Shown here: in pieces, positions 45,802 to 55,635 of the stretch
How positions within the stretch are numbered: position 1 is the stretch's first letter
How the letters are laid out: every line of letters starts with the position of its first letter
NCBI RefSeq assembly: GCF_028368975.1
Contig: NZ_JAQNDM010000002.1
Coordinates: 2,800,007-2,864,006, forward strand
From: Stigmatella ashevillena
Lineage (GTDB): Bacteria; Myxococcota; Myxococcia; Myxococcales; Myxococcaceae
DNA length: 64,000 nucleotides
Reading direction: 5' to 3'
Notes under the pieces: generated by a model
What the model saw: the letters and a program-made list of their open reading frames with translations, nothing else
The model's database searches: none
What the model was told of the DNA's origin: nothing
Position numbers and translations under genes: made by a program

Positions 45802-46521
45802 ATGCAGAACTCTCCGGAGAATGAGTCCAGTGTCCGCCTCAAGGTGTCCTACAAGACGCCCGAGGCCCTCATTGACGAGTACACCCGGAGCGTCGGCCAG
45901 GGGAGTGTGACCCTGGAGACACGGCGCAGCCTGACGCGAGGCACGCGCTTCGTCTTCGAGATGCAGGCCGAAGGGGTGGAACGTCCCGTGGAGGTGGTGG
46001 GCGAGGTGGTGCACGTGACGCCCCGGCCCGGCGGCCGCTACCACCTCACCGTGCGCTACGGCATGAGCACGGACCGGATCGGTCTTGACGCGGTGCTGCA
46101 ACGCATCTTCGCCCAGGAGCAGGAGAAGCTGCGGCGCTACCCGCGCATCCCGCTCAATGTGCGCGCCATCGAGTCCACGCCCTTCTCCCCTGCCTTCTAT
46201 GTGAGGGACATCTCCCGCGGGGGTGTCGGCATGGAGGTGGATGCCGCCGCGCTGCCCCCCATGGTGCGGGTGGGGGCGCCCTTCCTGCTGGAAATGGAAC
46301 TGGCGCCCGGTCCCCTGCTGCTGCCCGGCGAAGTGGTTTGGACTTCAACGGCCTTCCGGGCCCATTCGCCGGTCACCCCCATCTTCGGCGTCCACTTCAA
46401 GGACTTGCCGCAGGAGACCGCGGAGAAGCTGGAGGCGCTGGTGACGCTGGAGGCGCTGCCCCCCGGCCCGTGGTGGGCCCGGGTCAGCTTCGGGCAGGAA
46501 GCCCTGTCCAAGCTCACTTGA
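45802..46521 (+). CDS. PilZ-domain (c-di-GMP binding) protein
   Basis: A 239-aa soluble protein with two related halves. The N-terminal half (residues 10-105) resembles a degenerate PilZ-like module (SVRLKVSYKTPEALIDEYT, LTRGTRFVFEM). The C-terminal half is a PilZ domain with both c-di-GMP contact motifs: RRYPR (RxxxR) and DISRGGVGM (DxSxxG). It ends GVHFKDLPQETAEKLEALV, a common myxobacterial PilZ ending. It probably acts as a c-di-GMP effector. ATG at 45802 begins the first conserved segment; the frame is open from 45733, and GTG at 45790 is also possible. It is divergent from mraZ. Confidence 0.85.
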   Translation: MQNSPENESSVRLKVSYKTPEALIDEYTRSVGQGSVTLETRRSLTRGTRFVFEMQAEGVERPVEVVGEVVHVTPRPGGRYHLTVRYGMSTDRIGLDAVLQRIFAQEQEKLRRYPRIPLNVRAIESTPFSPAFYVRDISRGGVGMEVDAAALPPMVRVGAPFLLEMELAPGPLLLPGEVVWTSTAFRAHSPVTPIFGVHFKDLPQETAEKLEALVTLEALPPGPWWARVSFGQEALSKLT

Positions 46522-46545
46522 GCCAAGGAAGCGCCCCCACCCGCC

Positions 46546-47337
46546 TCACGGAGGGGGCGTGGGGTACACGAGGCAGAGCGTCTCGAAGAGGGGCTCGCCC
46601 GGAGCGGTGTACACCCCGCTCAACGCCCGCGCGGCCTGGGCCAGCGGGGTGCCAAACGAGGGCACCAGGCAGAGGTCCTCGGCCGTCTTGAAGCGGCCCT
46701 TGAGCAGCCCCAATCCCCGGCGCAGCGTGGCGATGTCCTGCTTTCCCCCGCGCACGGGAACAGAGGGGCCATTGGGGTCTGCTCCGGGCAGCTTGCCCAC
46801 GCTCGTGGACAGCTCGAAACCATCTGCCCGCTGAATAATGCGCAGCTTGCCGGGGGCGACTTCCGAGAGCCACTCCCGGAAGCCCTCTTCATCTCGCAGC
46901 ACCAGCGGATACGCCACATCCGCGTCCGGGTGGCGGAGCCACACCTCGCCCGCCGCCTGACGCAGTGCCGCCAGCAGCTCGGACGTCTGCGCCAGGAAGG
47001 TGTCCGCGTCGGGAACGAGGAGCACGGCCTTGCCCCGGACACGCTCGGCCAGCCGGGAGGCCTCCGCTGGCGGACGGGCAGCGAACGGCTCCCCCTCCAC
47101 TCGGATAGACTCCCCCGCCAGCTCCAACCGCAAGGCCTTCGAGGGGAGTGGCTCGCCGAACACCTCCACGGGCGCAACCGGAGTCCCCGGAGCCTCCCCT
47201 CCTGCGTCCTTTCCTGGGGTGGACAGCACAGGCAGGGGCGGCGGAGCCAAGGATGAGAGGGGCTCCACGGGCTTCTCCTCCCGGCACCCTCCTCCCAGCA
47301 TCAGCACCGCCAGCGTCACCCGCGCCTGCCACCTCAT
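46546..47337 (-). CDS. Hypothetical lipoprotein, 263 aa
   Basis: An N-terminal lipoprotein signal ends in the lipobox LGGGC at about residue 18, followed by a Pro-rich linker. The remaining part has alternating hydrophobic strands and helices (KAVLLVPDADTFLAQTSELL, AAGEVWLRHPDADVAYPLVL) somewhat like the periplasmic domain of ExbD/TolR proteins, but I cannot assign a family with certainty. The start ATG at 47337 overlaps the stop of the App1-type phosphatase gene by four bases, so the two are co-translated. It converges with the PilZ gene. Confidence 0.75.
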   Translation of the reverse strand: MRWQARVTLAVLMLGGGCREEKPVEPLSSLAPPPLPVLSTPGKDAGGEAPGTPVAPVEVFGEPLPSKALRLELAGESIRVEGEPFAARPPAEASRLAERVRGKAVLLVPDADTFLAQTSELLAALRQAAGEVWLRHPDADVAYPLVLRDEEGFREWLSEVAPGKLRIIQRADGFELSTSVGKLPGADPNGPSVPVRGGKQDIATLRRGLGLLKGRFKTAEDLCLVPSFGTPLAQAARALSGVYTAPGEPLFETLCLVYPTPPP

Positions 47338-48317
47338 GGAAGGGGGCTCCCAGCGGTGGGCGACACCGGGGAAAAGGCCTCGCGGACGCAGGCCTCGTCG
47401 GCCAGCCCTCCCTTCACCGCATGCTCGGCCGCGTCGCGGGCCTCCCGAAAGAGGAGCATGTCCTGGAACCGGCTGGCGTCCTCGGTCCGCCCCGCCTCGC
47501 GAATGTAGATGGCCTTCACGCGCCCCGGGAACTCCTCGCGGATCTGCGCGTAGATCTCCGGATCCTTCTCACCGGAGTCCCCCACCAGCACCACCGGCTG
47601 GGAAAACTGGCTCAGCAACCGGCGGATCGCCGGCTGCTTGTAGTTGGAGAGCGTGCCCGGCCCGAGGTTCCTCAAGTACAGCGCGAACGAGGGGAACCGG
47701 TGGCGCCCCAGAAAAGCCGCCACCCGGGGCACGTACTGGACAGGAGAGCCGCTCACCAGGGCAAAGGCCGGCGCCGCCGGGGCCCGGAGGCAGCCATAGA
47801 AGTCCGCCATGCCGGGCACCACCTCCTGCGAGTCCGAGTCGCGCAACAGGGCCGACTCCATCAGCTTCGTCGGCCGGATGACATGACTCACCGCCAACGT
47901 GTCATCGAAGTCCGAGATGACGAGAAAAGGGGTGGCCTCCGCCACGATCTCCACCCGCGCGAGGGTGTCCACGTCCCCGACCTGGGCCCGCGCCAGGTTG
48001 AGCCCCGCGGGGAAAGTGGTCCCTGGCGCAGGCGGCAGGTTCACCTCGAAGTGCCCCTCACTCCCGCTCGTCACGGTGGCGGTGGCGCCCAGAAAGGACA
48101 CCTCCACCCGCGCCCCCTGCCACGTGGGCGCGGTGAGCCGACGCAGGTTGCGCGACAGGACGGAGCTTCCCGCCGTGGGCGCCTCCTTCAAGACCCGCCC
48201 CTGGAGCAACACCCCATCGGCCCGGCCCAGGGCCGGATAGAGCAGCACCGCGGGGCCCGCGGACGCGGTGACGGAGACCAGAAGCAGGGCGATGACAAGA
48301 AGGCGGCTGGAATTCAA
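47334..48317 (-). CDS. App1-type phosphatidate phosphatase family protein (DUF2183), exported
   Basis: About 327 aa. A signal peptide (LVIALLLVSVTASAGPA) is followed by a beta-rich N-terminal domain and a C-terminal HAD-like phosphatase domain. The catalytic motif is VISDFDDTL (DxDxT), followed by LVSGSPVQYVPRVAAFL and LVGDSGEKDPEIY, all typical of the App1/DUF2183 family; App1 of yeast is a Mg-dependent phosphatidate phosphatase. A bacterial, exported version may act on lipids or other phosphoesters in the envelope. The start is uncertain: TTG at 48317 directly precedes the signal peptide, while the frame is open to 48425. It is followed by the overlapping lipoprotein gene. Confidence 0.82.
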   Translation of the reverse strand: MNSSRLLVIALLLVSVTASAGPAVLLYPALGRADGVLLQGRVLKEAPTAGSSVLSRNLRRLTAPTWQGARVEVSFLGATATVTSGSEGHFEVNLPPAPGTTFPAGLNLARAQVGDVDTLARVEIVAEATPFLVISDFDDTLAVSHVIRPTKLMESALLRDSDSQEVVPGMADFYGCLRAPAAPAFALVSGSPVQYVPRVAAFLGRHRFPSFALYLRNLGPGTLSNYKQPAIRRLLSQFSQPVVLVGDSGEKDPEIYAQIREEFPGRVKAIYIREAGRTEDASRFQDMLLFREARDAAEHAVKGGLADEACVREAFSPVSPTAGSPLP

Positions 48318-48517
48318 TGAAGGTGCTCGGGAGAACGGAACGGCCCACCGCCATGATAGCGGCGAGCCCCGGGGAAGAGGACGGTCCCGCAGGACGCCCC
48401 GCCCCCCTGTAGCGGAATGGAGCATCCTGTAGCCAAAAAATTGATCGCCGGGTCGTCTTCCCTACCCTGTGCGGCATGGAAACCGTGTCCACCCCGGGCA
48501 TGAAGGGGAGAGCTGTC

Positions 48518-48721
48518 ATGAAGAAGTGGCTGACCATCCTGGCGCTGGGAACCGTGGCGGCGGCGACAGAGAGCATGTCTTCCCGAGGGGCGGAGGCTCC
48601 AGCGCCCGGGCCCAGCGCGGCCGAAGTCGATGCCCGGGTGGACGAGCGCCTGCGCGAAGTGCTGCACACCCACTTGGCGGCCCAGCAAGCGGATGCGCGA
48701 ACGGCGGCAATCCTCCGGTAA
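48518..48721 (+). CDS. Small exported protein, 67 aa
   Basis: A short frame starting MKKWLTILALGTVAAATES, a good signal peptide, with GGGGAG seven bases before the ATG. The mature part is Ala/Glu/Arg-rich and helical (EVDARVDERLREVLHTHLAAQQ). No family was recognised. It lies between the divergent App1-type gene and carD, 74 bases before carD. Real expression is plausible because of the ribosome binding site and signal peptide, but function is unknown. Confidence 0.6.
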   Translation: MKKWLTILALGTVAAATESMSSRGAEAPAPGPSAAEVDARVDERLREVLHTHLAAQQADARTAAILR

Positions 48722-48795
48722 TCTCGTGGCATCCCGCGGCGCTCGGTGCTACGACCGCCGTCCGAGCCCGTTGCCCTTACCCTACAAGAGGGGAC

Positions 48796-49710
48796 ATGCC
48801 AGAAGGACTCCAGCTCTCCGTCGGTGATCGAGTGGTGTACCCCAACCAGGGGGTGTGCCTGATCTCGGCCATCGAAGTGAAAGAGGTGGCCGGACAGAAG
48901 CTCACGTTCGTCACCATGCGTCGGGAAGAAGACGGCGCGGTGGTGATGGTTCCGCAGGCCAAGGTCCAGGCCATCGGCGTGCGCAAGGTGGCTGGCCCCG
49001 CCGAGGTCGAGCAGATCTACGCCTTCCTCCGATCGGACAGTGACAAGGCCGATCTGGACTGGAAGCAGCGCGCCCGCACCAACCTGGACCGGATGACGCA
49101 GGGCGGCATCCTGGGTCTGGCCGAGGTGGTGAAGGGCCTCCAGGTGCTCAGCGAGCTGAGGCCGCTGCCCACCAAGGAGCGCGAGCTCTACGACAACGCC
49201 CGGCACCTGCTGGTCACCGAGGTGGCCGCCGCGCTGAGCATTCCCGAGGTCAACGCCGAGGACTCCATCGACATCGTCCTCTTCCCGCCGGGCAAGGAAC
49301 GCCCCAAGCGCACCGTGGCGGAGTTCAAGGTGCGCGGCGAGGACGACGAGGATCTCGGGCTGGATGGAGATCTGCTGGGGCTCGACAGCGAGTTGGACTT
49401 GCCCGCCGAGGAGGAAGAAGCCCCTGCCGAGGAGGAGGCCACCGAGGAGTCCTCCGGAGACGAGGACGAGGAGGCCACCCCCAAGAAGGCCCCCGCCGCC
49501 GCGGAGGAAGGCGCGGACGGAGAGCAGCCCAAGCGCAAGCGGGGCCGTCCCCCCAAGCCCAAGCCAGAGGGCGAAGCCGCCGAGCCCGCGGCCCCCAAGA
49601 AGCGGGGGCGCCCGCCCAAGCCCAAGCCGGAGGGCGAAACCGCCGAGCCCGCGGCCCCCAAGAAGCGGGGACGCCCGCCCAAGAAGAAGCCCGAGGGTGA
49701 GACCGAGTAG
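48796..49710 (+). CDS. carD: Transcriptional regulator CarD
   Basis: A 304-aa global regulator known from Myxococcus xanthus and Stigmatella. The N-terminal CdnL-like domain (about residues 1-160) begins LSVGDRVVYPNQGVCLI and binds RNA polymerase beta. The C-terminal third is first acidic (LPAEEEEAPAEEEATEESS) and then carries three AT-hook motifs of the type KRGRPPK, resembling eukaryotic HMGA proteins. In M. xanthus CarD acts with CarG in light-induced carotenogenesis and fruiting-body development, supporting ECF sigma-dependent promoters. ATG at 48796 is preceded by AGAGGGG; the frame is open upstream to 48469 without matching sequence. carG follows 67 bases downstream. Confidence 0.96.
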   Translation: MPEGLQLSVGDRVVYPNQGVCLISAIEVKEVAGQKLTFVTMRREEDGAVVMVPQAKVQAIGVRKVAGPAEVEQIYAFLRSDSDKADLDWKQRARTNLDRMTQGGILGLAEVVKGLQVLSELRPLPTKERELYDNARHLLVTEVAAALSIPEVNAEDSIDIVLFPPGKERPKRTVAEFKVRGEDDEDLGLDGDLLGLDSELDLPAEEEEAPAEEEATEESSGDEDEEATPKKAPAAAEEGADGEQPKRKRGRPPKPKPEGEAAEPAAPKKRGRPPKPKPEGETAEPAAPKKRGRPPKKKPEGETE

Positions 49711-49777
49711 TGAGTCGACTCCGAGGAGCCAGTGGCGGGCCCTGCCCTCCCGACTCCCTCCGCCGAGGTGATTCCCC

Positions 49778-50290
49778 GTGATTCGCGTGGTAACGCTGGA
49801 CCCCTACGATGACAAGGTGATGGCCAAGTTCAGCCGCACGCTCTACACGGCGTTCGGCGTGGGCAGCGAGAACTCCGGCAGCGTGGAGTTGCCCGCCGGC
49901 CTGTCCGAGCCCCTGGACGCCGAGAAGGTGCTGGAGCAGGTGAAGGGTGTCCGGGCCTACAAGGACGACAAGGTGCTCTTCCTGACCTCGCGCAAGCTGA
50001 AGGAGCGGCAGCTGCCCAGCGGGACGGCGCCCACGCACGGGTTCGCGCGCTTCGGCAAGGACCGGGCCATCATCTCCACCCACGGCCACAAGGACCTCGA
50101 GGCGGGGCTCAAGGCCGTCTCCCGGCACGCGCTGCACCAGTTGGGACACCTGTGGGAGCTGCACCACTGCCTGGATCCGCGCTGCTCCATGTACCCGCCC
50201 TGGACGCCCTCGTTCGCCGCGGGCGAAGCGAGCTTCTGTACCTTCTGCCGTGAGAAGAGTGAGCAGAAGATCCGCCTTGCCAAGTCTTAG
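49778..50290 (+). CDS. carG: CarG, zinc-binding archaemetzincin-like partner of CarD
   Basis: A 170-aa protein. The region HALHQLGHLWELHHCLDPRC, followed further on by CTFC, is the archaemetzincin zinc signature, but the catalytic Glu of HExxH is Gln (HQLGH), so protease activity is not expected. This is the known situation in M. xanthus CarG, which binds zinc and CarD and acts in transcription rather than proteolysis. The GTG start at 49778 has GAGGTGA upstream. It lies directly after carD, the conserved order in myxobacteria. Confidence 0.93.
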   Translation: MIRVVTLDPYDDKVMAKFSRTLYTAFGVGSENSGSVELPAGLSEPLDAEKVLEQVKGVRAYKDDKVLFLTSRKLKERQLPSGTAPTHGFARFGKDRAIISTHGHKDLEAGLKAVSRHALHQLGHLWELHHCLDPRCSMYPPWTPSFAAGEASFCTFCREKSEQKIRLAKS

Positions 50291-50297
50291 CCTCACG

Positions 50298-51227
50298 GTG
50301 CGTGCCCTTCCCCTGGTGGAGCTGGGAGGGCTGTTGCTCGTCGCGCTGCTGTGCCTCGTCTTCCAGCTGCGTCTGCCCGGACGGCTGCCCACGGAGGCGG
50401 ACCACCAAGCCGTGAGCGCGCGGCTCAAAGCGGAGATGCGCCCGGGGGACGCCGTGCTGCTCTTCCCCTGGTGGACAGAGCGCGCCCGGCTGTACCTCCC
50501 CCCCGAAGTCCCCGTGTACGGCTACTGGGGCTCGGACCGCGATGACCTGCGGCCCCATCCGCGCATCTGGGTGCTGGGACAGCCGGAGTTGCCCAAGGCA
50601 CACGAGGCGGGGTTCCAGGAGGCGTTCCTGCCGGGCCGCACCGTGGCCGGAGACACCTTCCATGCCGGTCCGCTCACGCTGACCCCCTACACGAATGGCC
50701 GGTACCGGCCGCTGCGCTGGTCCGCTACCCAGGCGTACGCGAGCGCCCGCGTCTACCTGGAGTCTCCCGAAGGCACGCGCCAGCCGTGCCCCTTCAACGG
50801 CCAGGCCTACCGGTGCCCGGGGCCGCCTCACCTTTATACGGCGCCCGAATGGCATGAGCTCCAGTACGAGCCTCGCCGCTGCCTGTGGATGCACCCACCA
50901 GGAGGCACAGGAAGGATGGTCGCGGAATTCGACGGGGTGCCCGGCGGCACGGGGCTCCGGCTGGAGGGAGGCATCCTCACGGAGTTCGCCGTGAGGAAGT
51001 CGCCCTCCCTCACCCCCACGCTCATGGGCGTGGACGACGCCCAGAGCCGGGAGCGGCTGCTGGAAATCGCGCTGCCCCCGGGCCTCGTGGGGGTGCAGCG
51101 GGCGGAGCGGACCCTGCCCGCGGGAGAGCCTCGCACCGTGAAGGTCTGGACCCAATCCACCAACGCGGAGAGCCGACAGGTGTGCCTGGACGTGTTCGCC
51201 CTGGGAGCCGCGGGAGGGGGAACGTGA
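50298..51227 (+). CDS. Membrane-anchored hypothetical protein
   Basis: About 309 aa. The N-terminus has one hydrophobic helix (LVELGGLLLVALLCLVFQL) and the remainder is predicted periplasmic. The region RLKAEMRPGDAVLLFPWWTERARLYLP resembles the soluble domain found attached to or beside GT-C glycosyltransferases. No enzyme motif was recognised. It starts 8 bases after carG; GTG at 50298 is chosen, but GTG codons at 50250 and 50259 inside carG are possible and none has a clear ribosome binding site. Its stop overlaps the start of the next glycosyltransferase gene (TGATG), so they probably function together. Confidence 0.75.
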   Translation: MRALPLVELGGLLLVALLCLVFQLRLPGRLPTEADHQAVSARLKAEMRPGDAVLLFPWWTERARLYLPPEVPVYGYWGSDRDDLRPHPRIWVLGQPELPKAHEAGFQEAFLPGRTVAGDTFHAGPLTLTPYTNGRYRPLRWSATQAYASARVYLESPEGTRQPCPFNGQAYRCPGPPHLYTAPEWHELQYEPRRCLWMHPPGGTGRMVAEFDGVPGGTGLRLEGGILTEFAVRKSPSLTPTLMGVDDAQSRERLLEIALPPGLVGVQRAERTLPAGEPRTVKVWTQSTNAESRQVCLDVFALGAAGGGT

Positions 51228-53065
51228 TGTTGGGACGGGCTCCCACGCGGGACGAGCGGCGCCTGGCCTGGGCCCTGTGGCTCCTGGCCTTCGTGGCCCT
51301 GTTGCTCGCCGAGCGCGCGGTGGGCTTCGTGCGGGACGAGGGCATCTACTTCGCCGCCTCGGAGAGCTACGCGAACTGGTTCCGCCTGCTCTTCCGCGAC
51401 CCCGCCACGGCACTCACGGACGCGGCCATCGTCCGGGCGTACGACATCAACCACGAGCACCCGGTGCTCATGAAGCAGCTCTTCGGGCTGTCACGACTGC
51501 TCTTCCACGAGGGGCTGGGGTGGCTGCGGCCCGCCACCGCCATCCGCCTGCCGGCCCTGGTCCTGGCGGCGTCGATCCCCCCGCTCCTGTTCTTGCTGGG
51601 CAGCGCCCTCTACGGGCGCGCCGCGGGACTCTTCGCCGCCCTCTCCTTCCTGCTCATTCCCCGCCACGCCTTCAACGCGGAGCTGGCCTGCTTCGACATC
51701 CCCGTGGTGGCGATGTGGCTGCTCGTGGTCTACGCCTTCTGGCGGGCCCTGGAGGACGGGCGCTGGGGCCTCGGGTGCGGGCTGCTCTTCGGATTGGCGC
51801 TCGCCACCAAGCACAACGCGCTCTTCCTGCCCTTCGTCCTCACCCCCTTTGCGCTCTGGCGCGCGTGGAAGGAGAGCGCGGCGCTCGCGGAGGCCCGCGA
51901 GGGGCTCTGGCGCTTCGTGGGGCTGTTCGCGGCGGTGGCGCTGCTCTATGGGCTGCTCTTCGTGGCGCAGGGGCCCGAGGGGTTCCAGCGGAAGTTCCTG
52001 CTCCTGAGCCCGCACGTGCTGCTCTTCGTGGGGCTGGGCGCGGGGGCGGCCTGGGTGCTTCAGGGGCTGTTTCGCTCCAGCGTCCCCACGGCCCGGGCGC
52101 TGCTGCCCATCGCCACCCTGGCGATGTTCGGCCCGGTGCTCTTCTACCTGCACTGGCCCTACCTCTGGCACCACCCGGTGGAGCGGACCGCCTGGTACCT
52201 GGCCTTCCACGCCCGGCACGAGCACTACCCGTGGTTCTACTTAGGCCAGCTCCTCCGGGCGCCACCCTTCCCCCTCGAATACGTGCTGGTGAAGACGGCG
52301 CTCACAGTGCCCACGAGCCTCTTGCTCCCCATGGTGACAGGCTGGCTCACGGTGGTGGGCCGCGGCCTGCTGAGCCTGTCCTCCCGCACGCGGAGCTGGG
52401 TGCAGCGGCCGTCCACCTCCGAAGCCCTGGTGGCCGTCAACGCGGTGGCCTCCATCCTCATCATCAGCCACCCCCAGGTGCCGCACTTTGGCGGGGTGAA
52501 GCACTGGATTCCCTCCATGGCGTTCCTGGGTCTCCTGTCGGGGGCCGCGGTGGTGCGCGGCTGCACCGCCTTGCTCGAGCGGCTCCGGACGCGGCGCCCC
52601 ACCTTGCCCTCCTGGACCGTCGAAGCCCCCGTGTTCGCCCTGCTCATGCTCCCAGCCCTGCTGGGGCTCGTCCGGGTCTTCCCCTACGGCACGGCCTTCT
52701 ACTCGGAGCTGGCAGGGGGCGTGCCCGGGGCGGCCTCCCTGGGCATGCAGCGGCAGTTCTGGTCCAGCCATGTGACGGGCGTGCTGCCGTGGATCAACGC
52801 CCACGCCAAGCCCCACGCGCGCGTCTACTTCCACGAGGTGACGGGCTACTCGGTCCACGACTACCAGCGCAACGGCATGCTGCGGCAGGACATCCAGCCG
52901 GTGTGGAGCCCCTCCGAGGCAGACCTCGTCGCCTACCAGTACCACCAGGAGTTCCGCCACCAGGAGCTGGAGATCTGGCAGGCCTTCGGAACGAAGACGC
53001 CCGTGACGGGGCTCTACGTGGACGAGACACCGCAAATCATCGTCTACCAGCGCCCGGGCACGTGA
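51227..53065 (+). CDS. GT-C family (PMT/ArnT-like) glycosyltransferase
   Basis: A 612-aa polytopic membrane protein. The first periplasmic loop has RAVGFVRDEGIYFAASESY, with the Asp-Glu pair typical of GT39-like enzymes, and about ten hydrophobic segments follow, with LATKHNALFLP, which is common in this group. A C-terminal periplasmic domain includes LPWINAHAKPHARVYFHEVTGYS. It probably transfers a sugar from a polyprenyl-phosphate donor to a lipid or protein; the acceptor is unknown. ATG at 51227 overlaps the preceding stop and has GGAGGGGG upstream. It is a second, distant relative of the enzyme at 1235-3571. Confidence 0.82.
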   Translation: MLGRAPTRDERRLAWALWLLAFVALLLAERAVGFVRDEGIYFAASESYANWFRLLFRDPATALTDAAIVRAYDINHEHPVLMKQLFGLSRLLFHEGLGWLRPATAIRLPALVLAASIPPLLFLLGSALYGRAAGLFAALSFLLIPRHAFNAELACFDIPVVAMWLLVVYAFWRALEDGRWGLGCGLLFGLALATKHNALFLPFVLTPFALWRAWKESAALAEAREGLWRFVGLFAAVALLYGLLFVAQGPEGFQRKFLLLSPHVLLFVGLGAGAAWVLQGLFRSSVPTARALLPIATLAMFGPVLFYLHWPYLWHHPVERTAWYLAFHARHEHYPWFYLGQLLRAPPFPLEYVLVKTALTVPTSLLLPMVTGWLTVVGRGLLSLSSRTRSWVQRPSTSEALVAVNAVASILIISHPQVPHFGGVKHWIPSMAFLGLLSGAAVVRGCTALLERLRTRRPTLPSWTVEAPVFALLMLPALLGLVRVFPYGTAFYSELAGGVPGAASLGMQRQFWSSHVTGVLPWINAHAKPHARVYFHEVTGYSVHDYQRNGMLRQDIQPVWSPSEADLVAYQYHQEFRHQELEIWQAFGTKTPVTGLYVDETPQIIVYQRPGT

Positions 53066-53174
53066 CGCGGCGTACCAAAGTTCTCCAGCAGACGGACCCT
53101 CTCTCCTGGCAAGCAGCTCTGGCGGGGAGATGCACGGGGCGGACATAAATTGTCCCTCAACAGGGAGGGGACAC

Positions 53175-53732
53175 ATGACGCGATGGCCATGGGCCGCGGC
53201 GGTGCTGGTGCTGGGAGTGGGCTGTACCCGGGAGGGCAAGGAGGGGCCCGCGGCGCGGGCGGAGATCCGGCGCGTGAGCGGCTCGACGATGGAGGTCGTC
53301 CCCAACGACGGCCAGCTCCCCTACTGCCTGCTCTACACGGTGTCTCAGAAAGGCGTCATCCGGCAGCTCACGATGACGCGCGAGAACCGCTCCATCAAAT
53401 GCGAGACGGGCCGTCCCATCGCCAACACCAGCTTCCGCATCCCGGCGCAGGAAGGGCCGGTGAAGGTCTACGTCATCTTCTCGGATCAGCGCATCCCGGC
53501 GGGCTCCGTGGCGCAGCAACTCTACGAACTGCGAGACCGCCACAACGTGTCCGGCATGGACTTCCGCCTCCACGGCCAGGCATTCGTGGAGCAGCTGGAC
53601 TTCATCCCAGAGGAGGATGAGGCCCCCGTCACGGGGGGCGTCGTCGGCGAGCAGGGTGAGGTAGCAGAAGGTATGGACACCGCTCCTTCCGAAGCCACGG
53701 GCGGGTCCCCTCCGGAAGACGGCGGCACCTGA
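53175..53732 (+). CDS. Hypothetical lipoprotein, 185 aa
   Basis: ATG at 53175 has GGGAGGGG six bases upstream. The signal sequence ends in lipobox LGVGC (Cys at about residue 17). The mature domain has beta-strand patterns (PYCLLYTVSQKGVIRQLTM, VKVYVIFSDQRIP) and a low-complexity Gly/Glu/Thr-rich tail. No family was recognised. It stands alone before the ahcY riboswitch. A GGGGGC/GCCCCC stem at 53755-53772 follows, without a T-run. Confidence 0.75.
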   Translation: MTRWPWAAAVLVLGVGCTREGKEGPAARAEIRRVSGSTMEVVPNDGQLPYCLLYTVSQKGVIRQLTMTRENRSIKCETGRPIANTSFRIPAQEGPVKVYVIFSDQRIPAGSVAQQLYELRDRHNVSGMDFRLHGQAFVEQLDFIPEEDEAPVTGGVVGEQGEVAEGMDTAPSEATGGSPPEDGGT

Positions 53733-53826
53733 GCCCCGAAAGGGCCCAGACACCGGGGGCTTGAACGCCCCCCTGCCCCATCTGGCTCTTGGAGAAAGAG
53801 GCCCGCTTGCGTTAGCGTGGCCGCCC

Positions 53827-53888
53827 AACCTGAGGAGCGCTGCAACGGGGACTTCCCGCCAGGCTCAGGTTCATGTAACGGCGCTCGC
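53827..53888 (+). promoter_or_regulatory. S-adenosylhomocysteine (SAH) riboswitch
   Basis: Helix P1 is AACCTGAG (53827-53834) with CTCAGGTT (53864-53871). The conserved core GAGCGCTGCAACGG follows directly, with a small stem CGGG/CCCG (53846-53849 and 53855-53858). GAGCGC (53835-53840) can pair with GCGCTC (53881-53886) to form the pseudoknot, and TAACGG precedes it. Core, spacing and position 75 bases before ahcY all match the SAH riboswitch class, which turns on SAH recycling genes when SAH accumulates. A sequestered ribosome binding site is the likely mechanism. Confidence 0.93.
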
Positions 53889-53962
53889 TGACTCGTGGCT
53901 GGAGGCCCGGGTGGCGAGTCCACCCTTGCGTCCCCCAGCCGCGTCCTATTCAGGAGCAACGC

Positions 53963-55378
<1,416 letters not shown>

Positions 55379-55400
55379 TCCGCGTCTGTAGGCCGTCCAG

Positions 55401-55434
55401 GCCCCTGCCCCCGCATCCGGGGCCGGGGCTTTTT
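55401..55434 (+). terminator. Rho-independent terminator after ahcY
   Basis: GCCCC-T-GCCCC (55401-55411) pairs with GGGGC-C-GGGGC (55419-55429), with one mismatch, followed by five T. It lies 23 bases past the ahcY stop. Confidence 0.9.
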
Positions 55435-55533
55435 CATGCCAGGGCGCTGGGTTTCGTCTCGCGGACACGGCCCCCATCCTCCCAGGCAGGCTTGCACCGC
55501 CGGGAGCATCAAGAACCCATCAAAAGAACGCTA

Positions 55534-55563
55534 AAATCCATTTCTCTCCCTTTAATTGGATTT
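55534..55563. promoter_or_regulatory. AT-rich inverted repeat upstream of the first M35 protease gene
   Basis: AAATCCA (55534-55540) and TGGATTT (55557-55563) are exact reverse complements in an unusually AT-rich stretch about 75 bases before the start codon. TAAAAT at 55532-55537 could be a -10 element. Together they may be a promoter with an operator; no regulator is identified. Confidence 0.4.
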
Positions 55564-55635
55564 CCTGGATAGGCACAACTGAGGGCGTGGGGGGGGACTC
55601 CACCTTGCGGTGTGTCGCCTGAAAGGACGTCCAAG

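Noticed and set aside
53755..53772. GGGGGC/GCCCCC stem after the lipoprotein at 53175 as a terminator
   Set aside because: The stem is only six base pairs and no T-run follows, so it is not called as a terminator.
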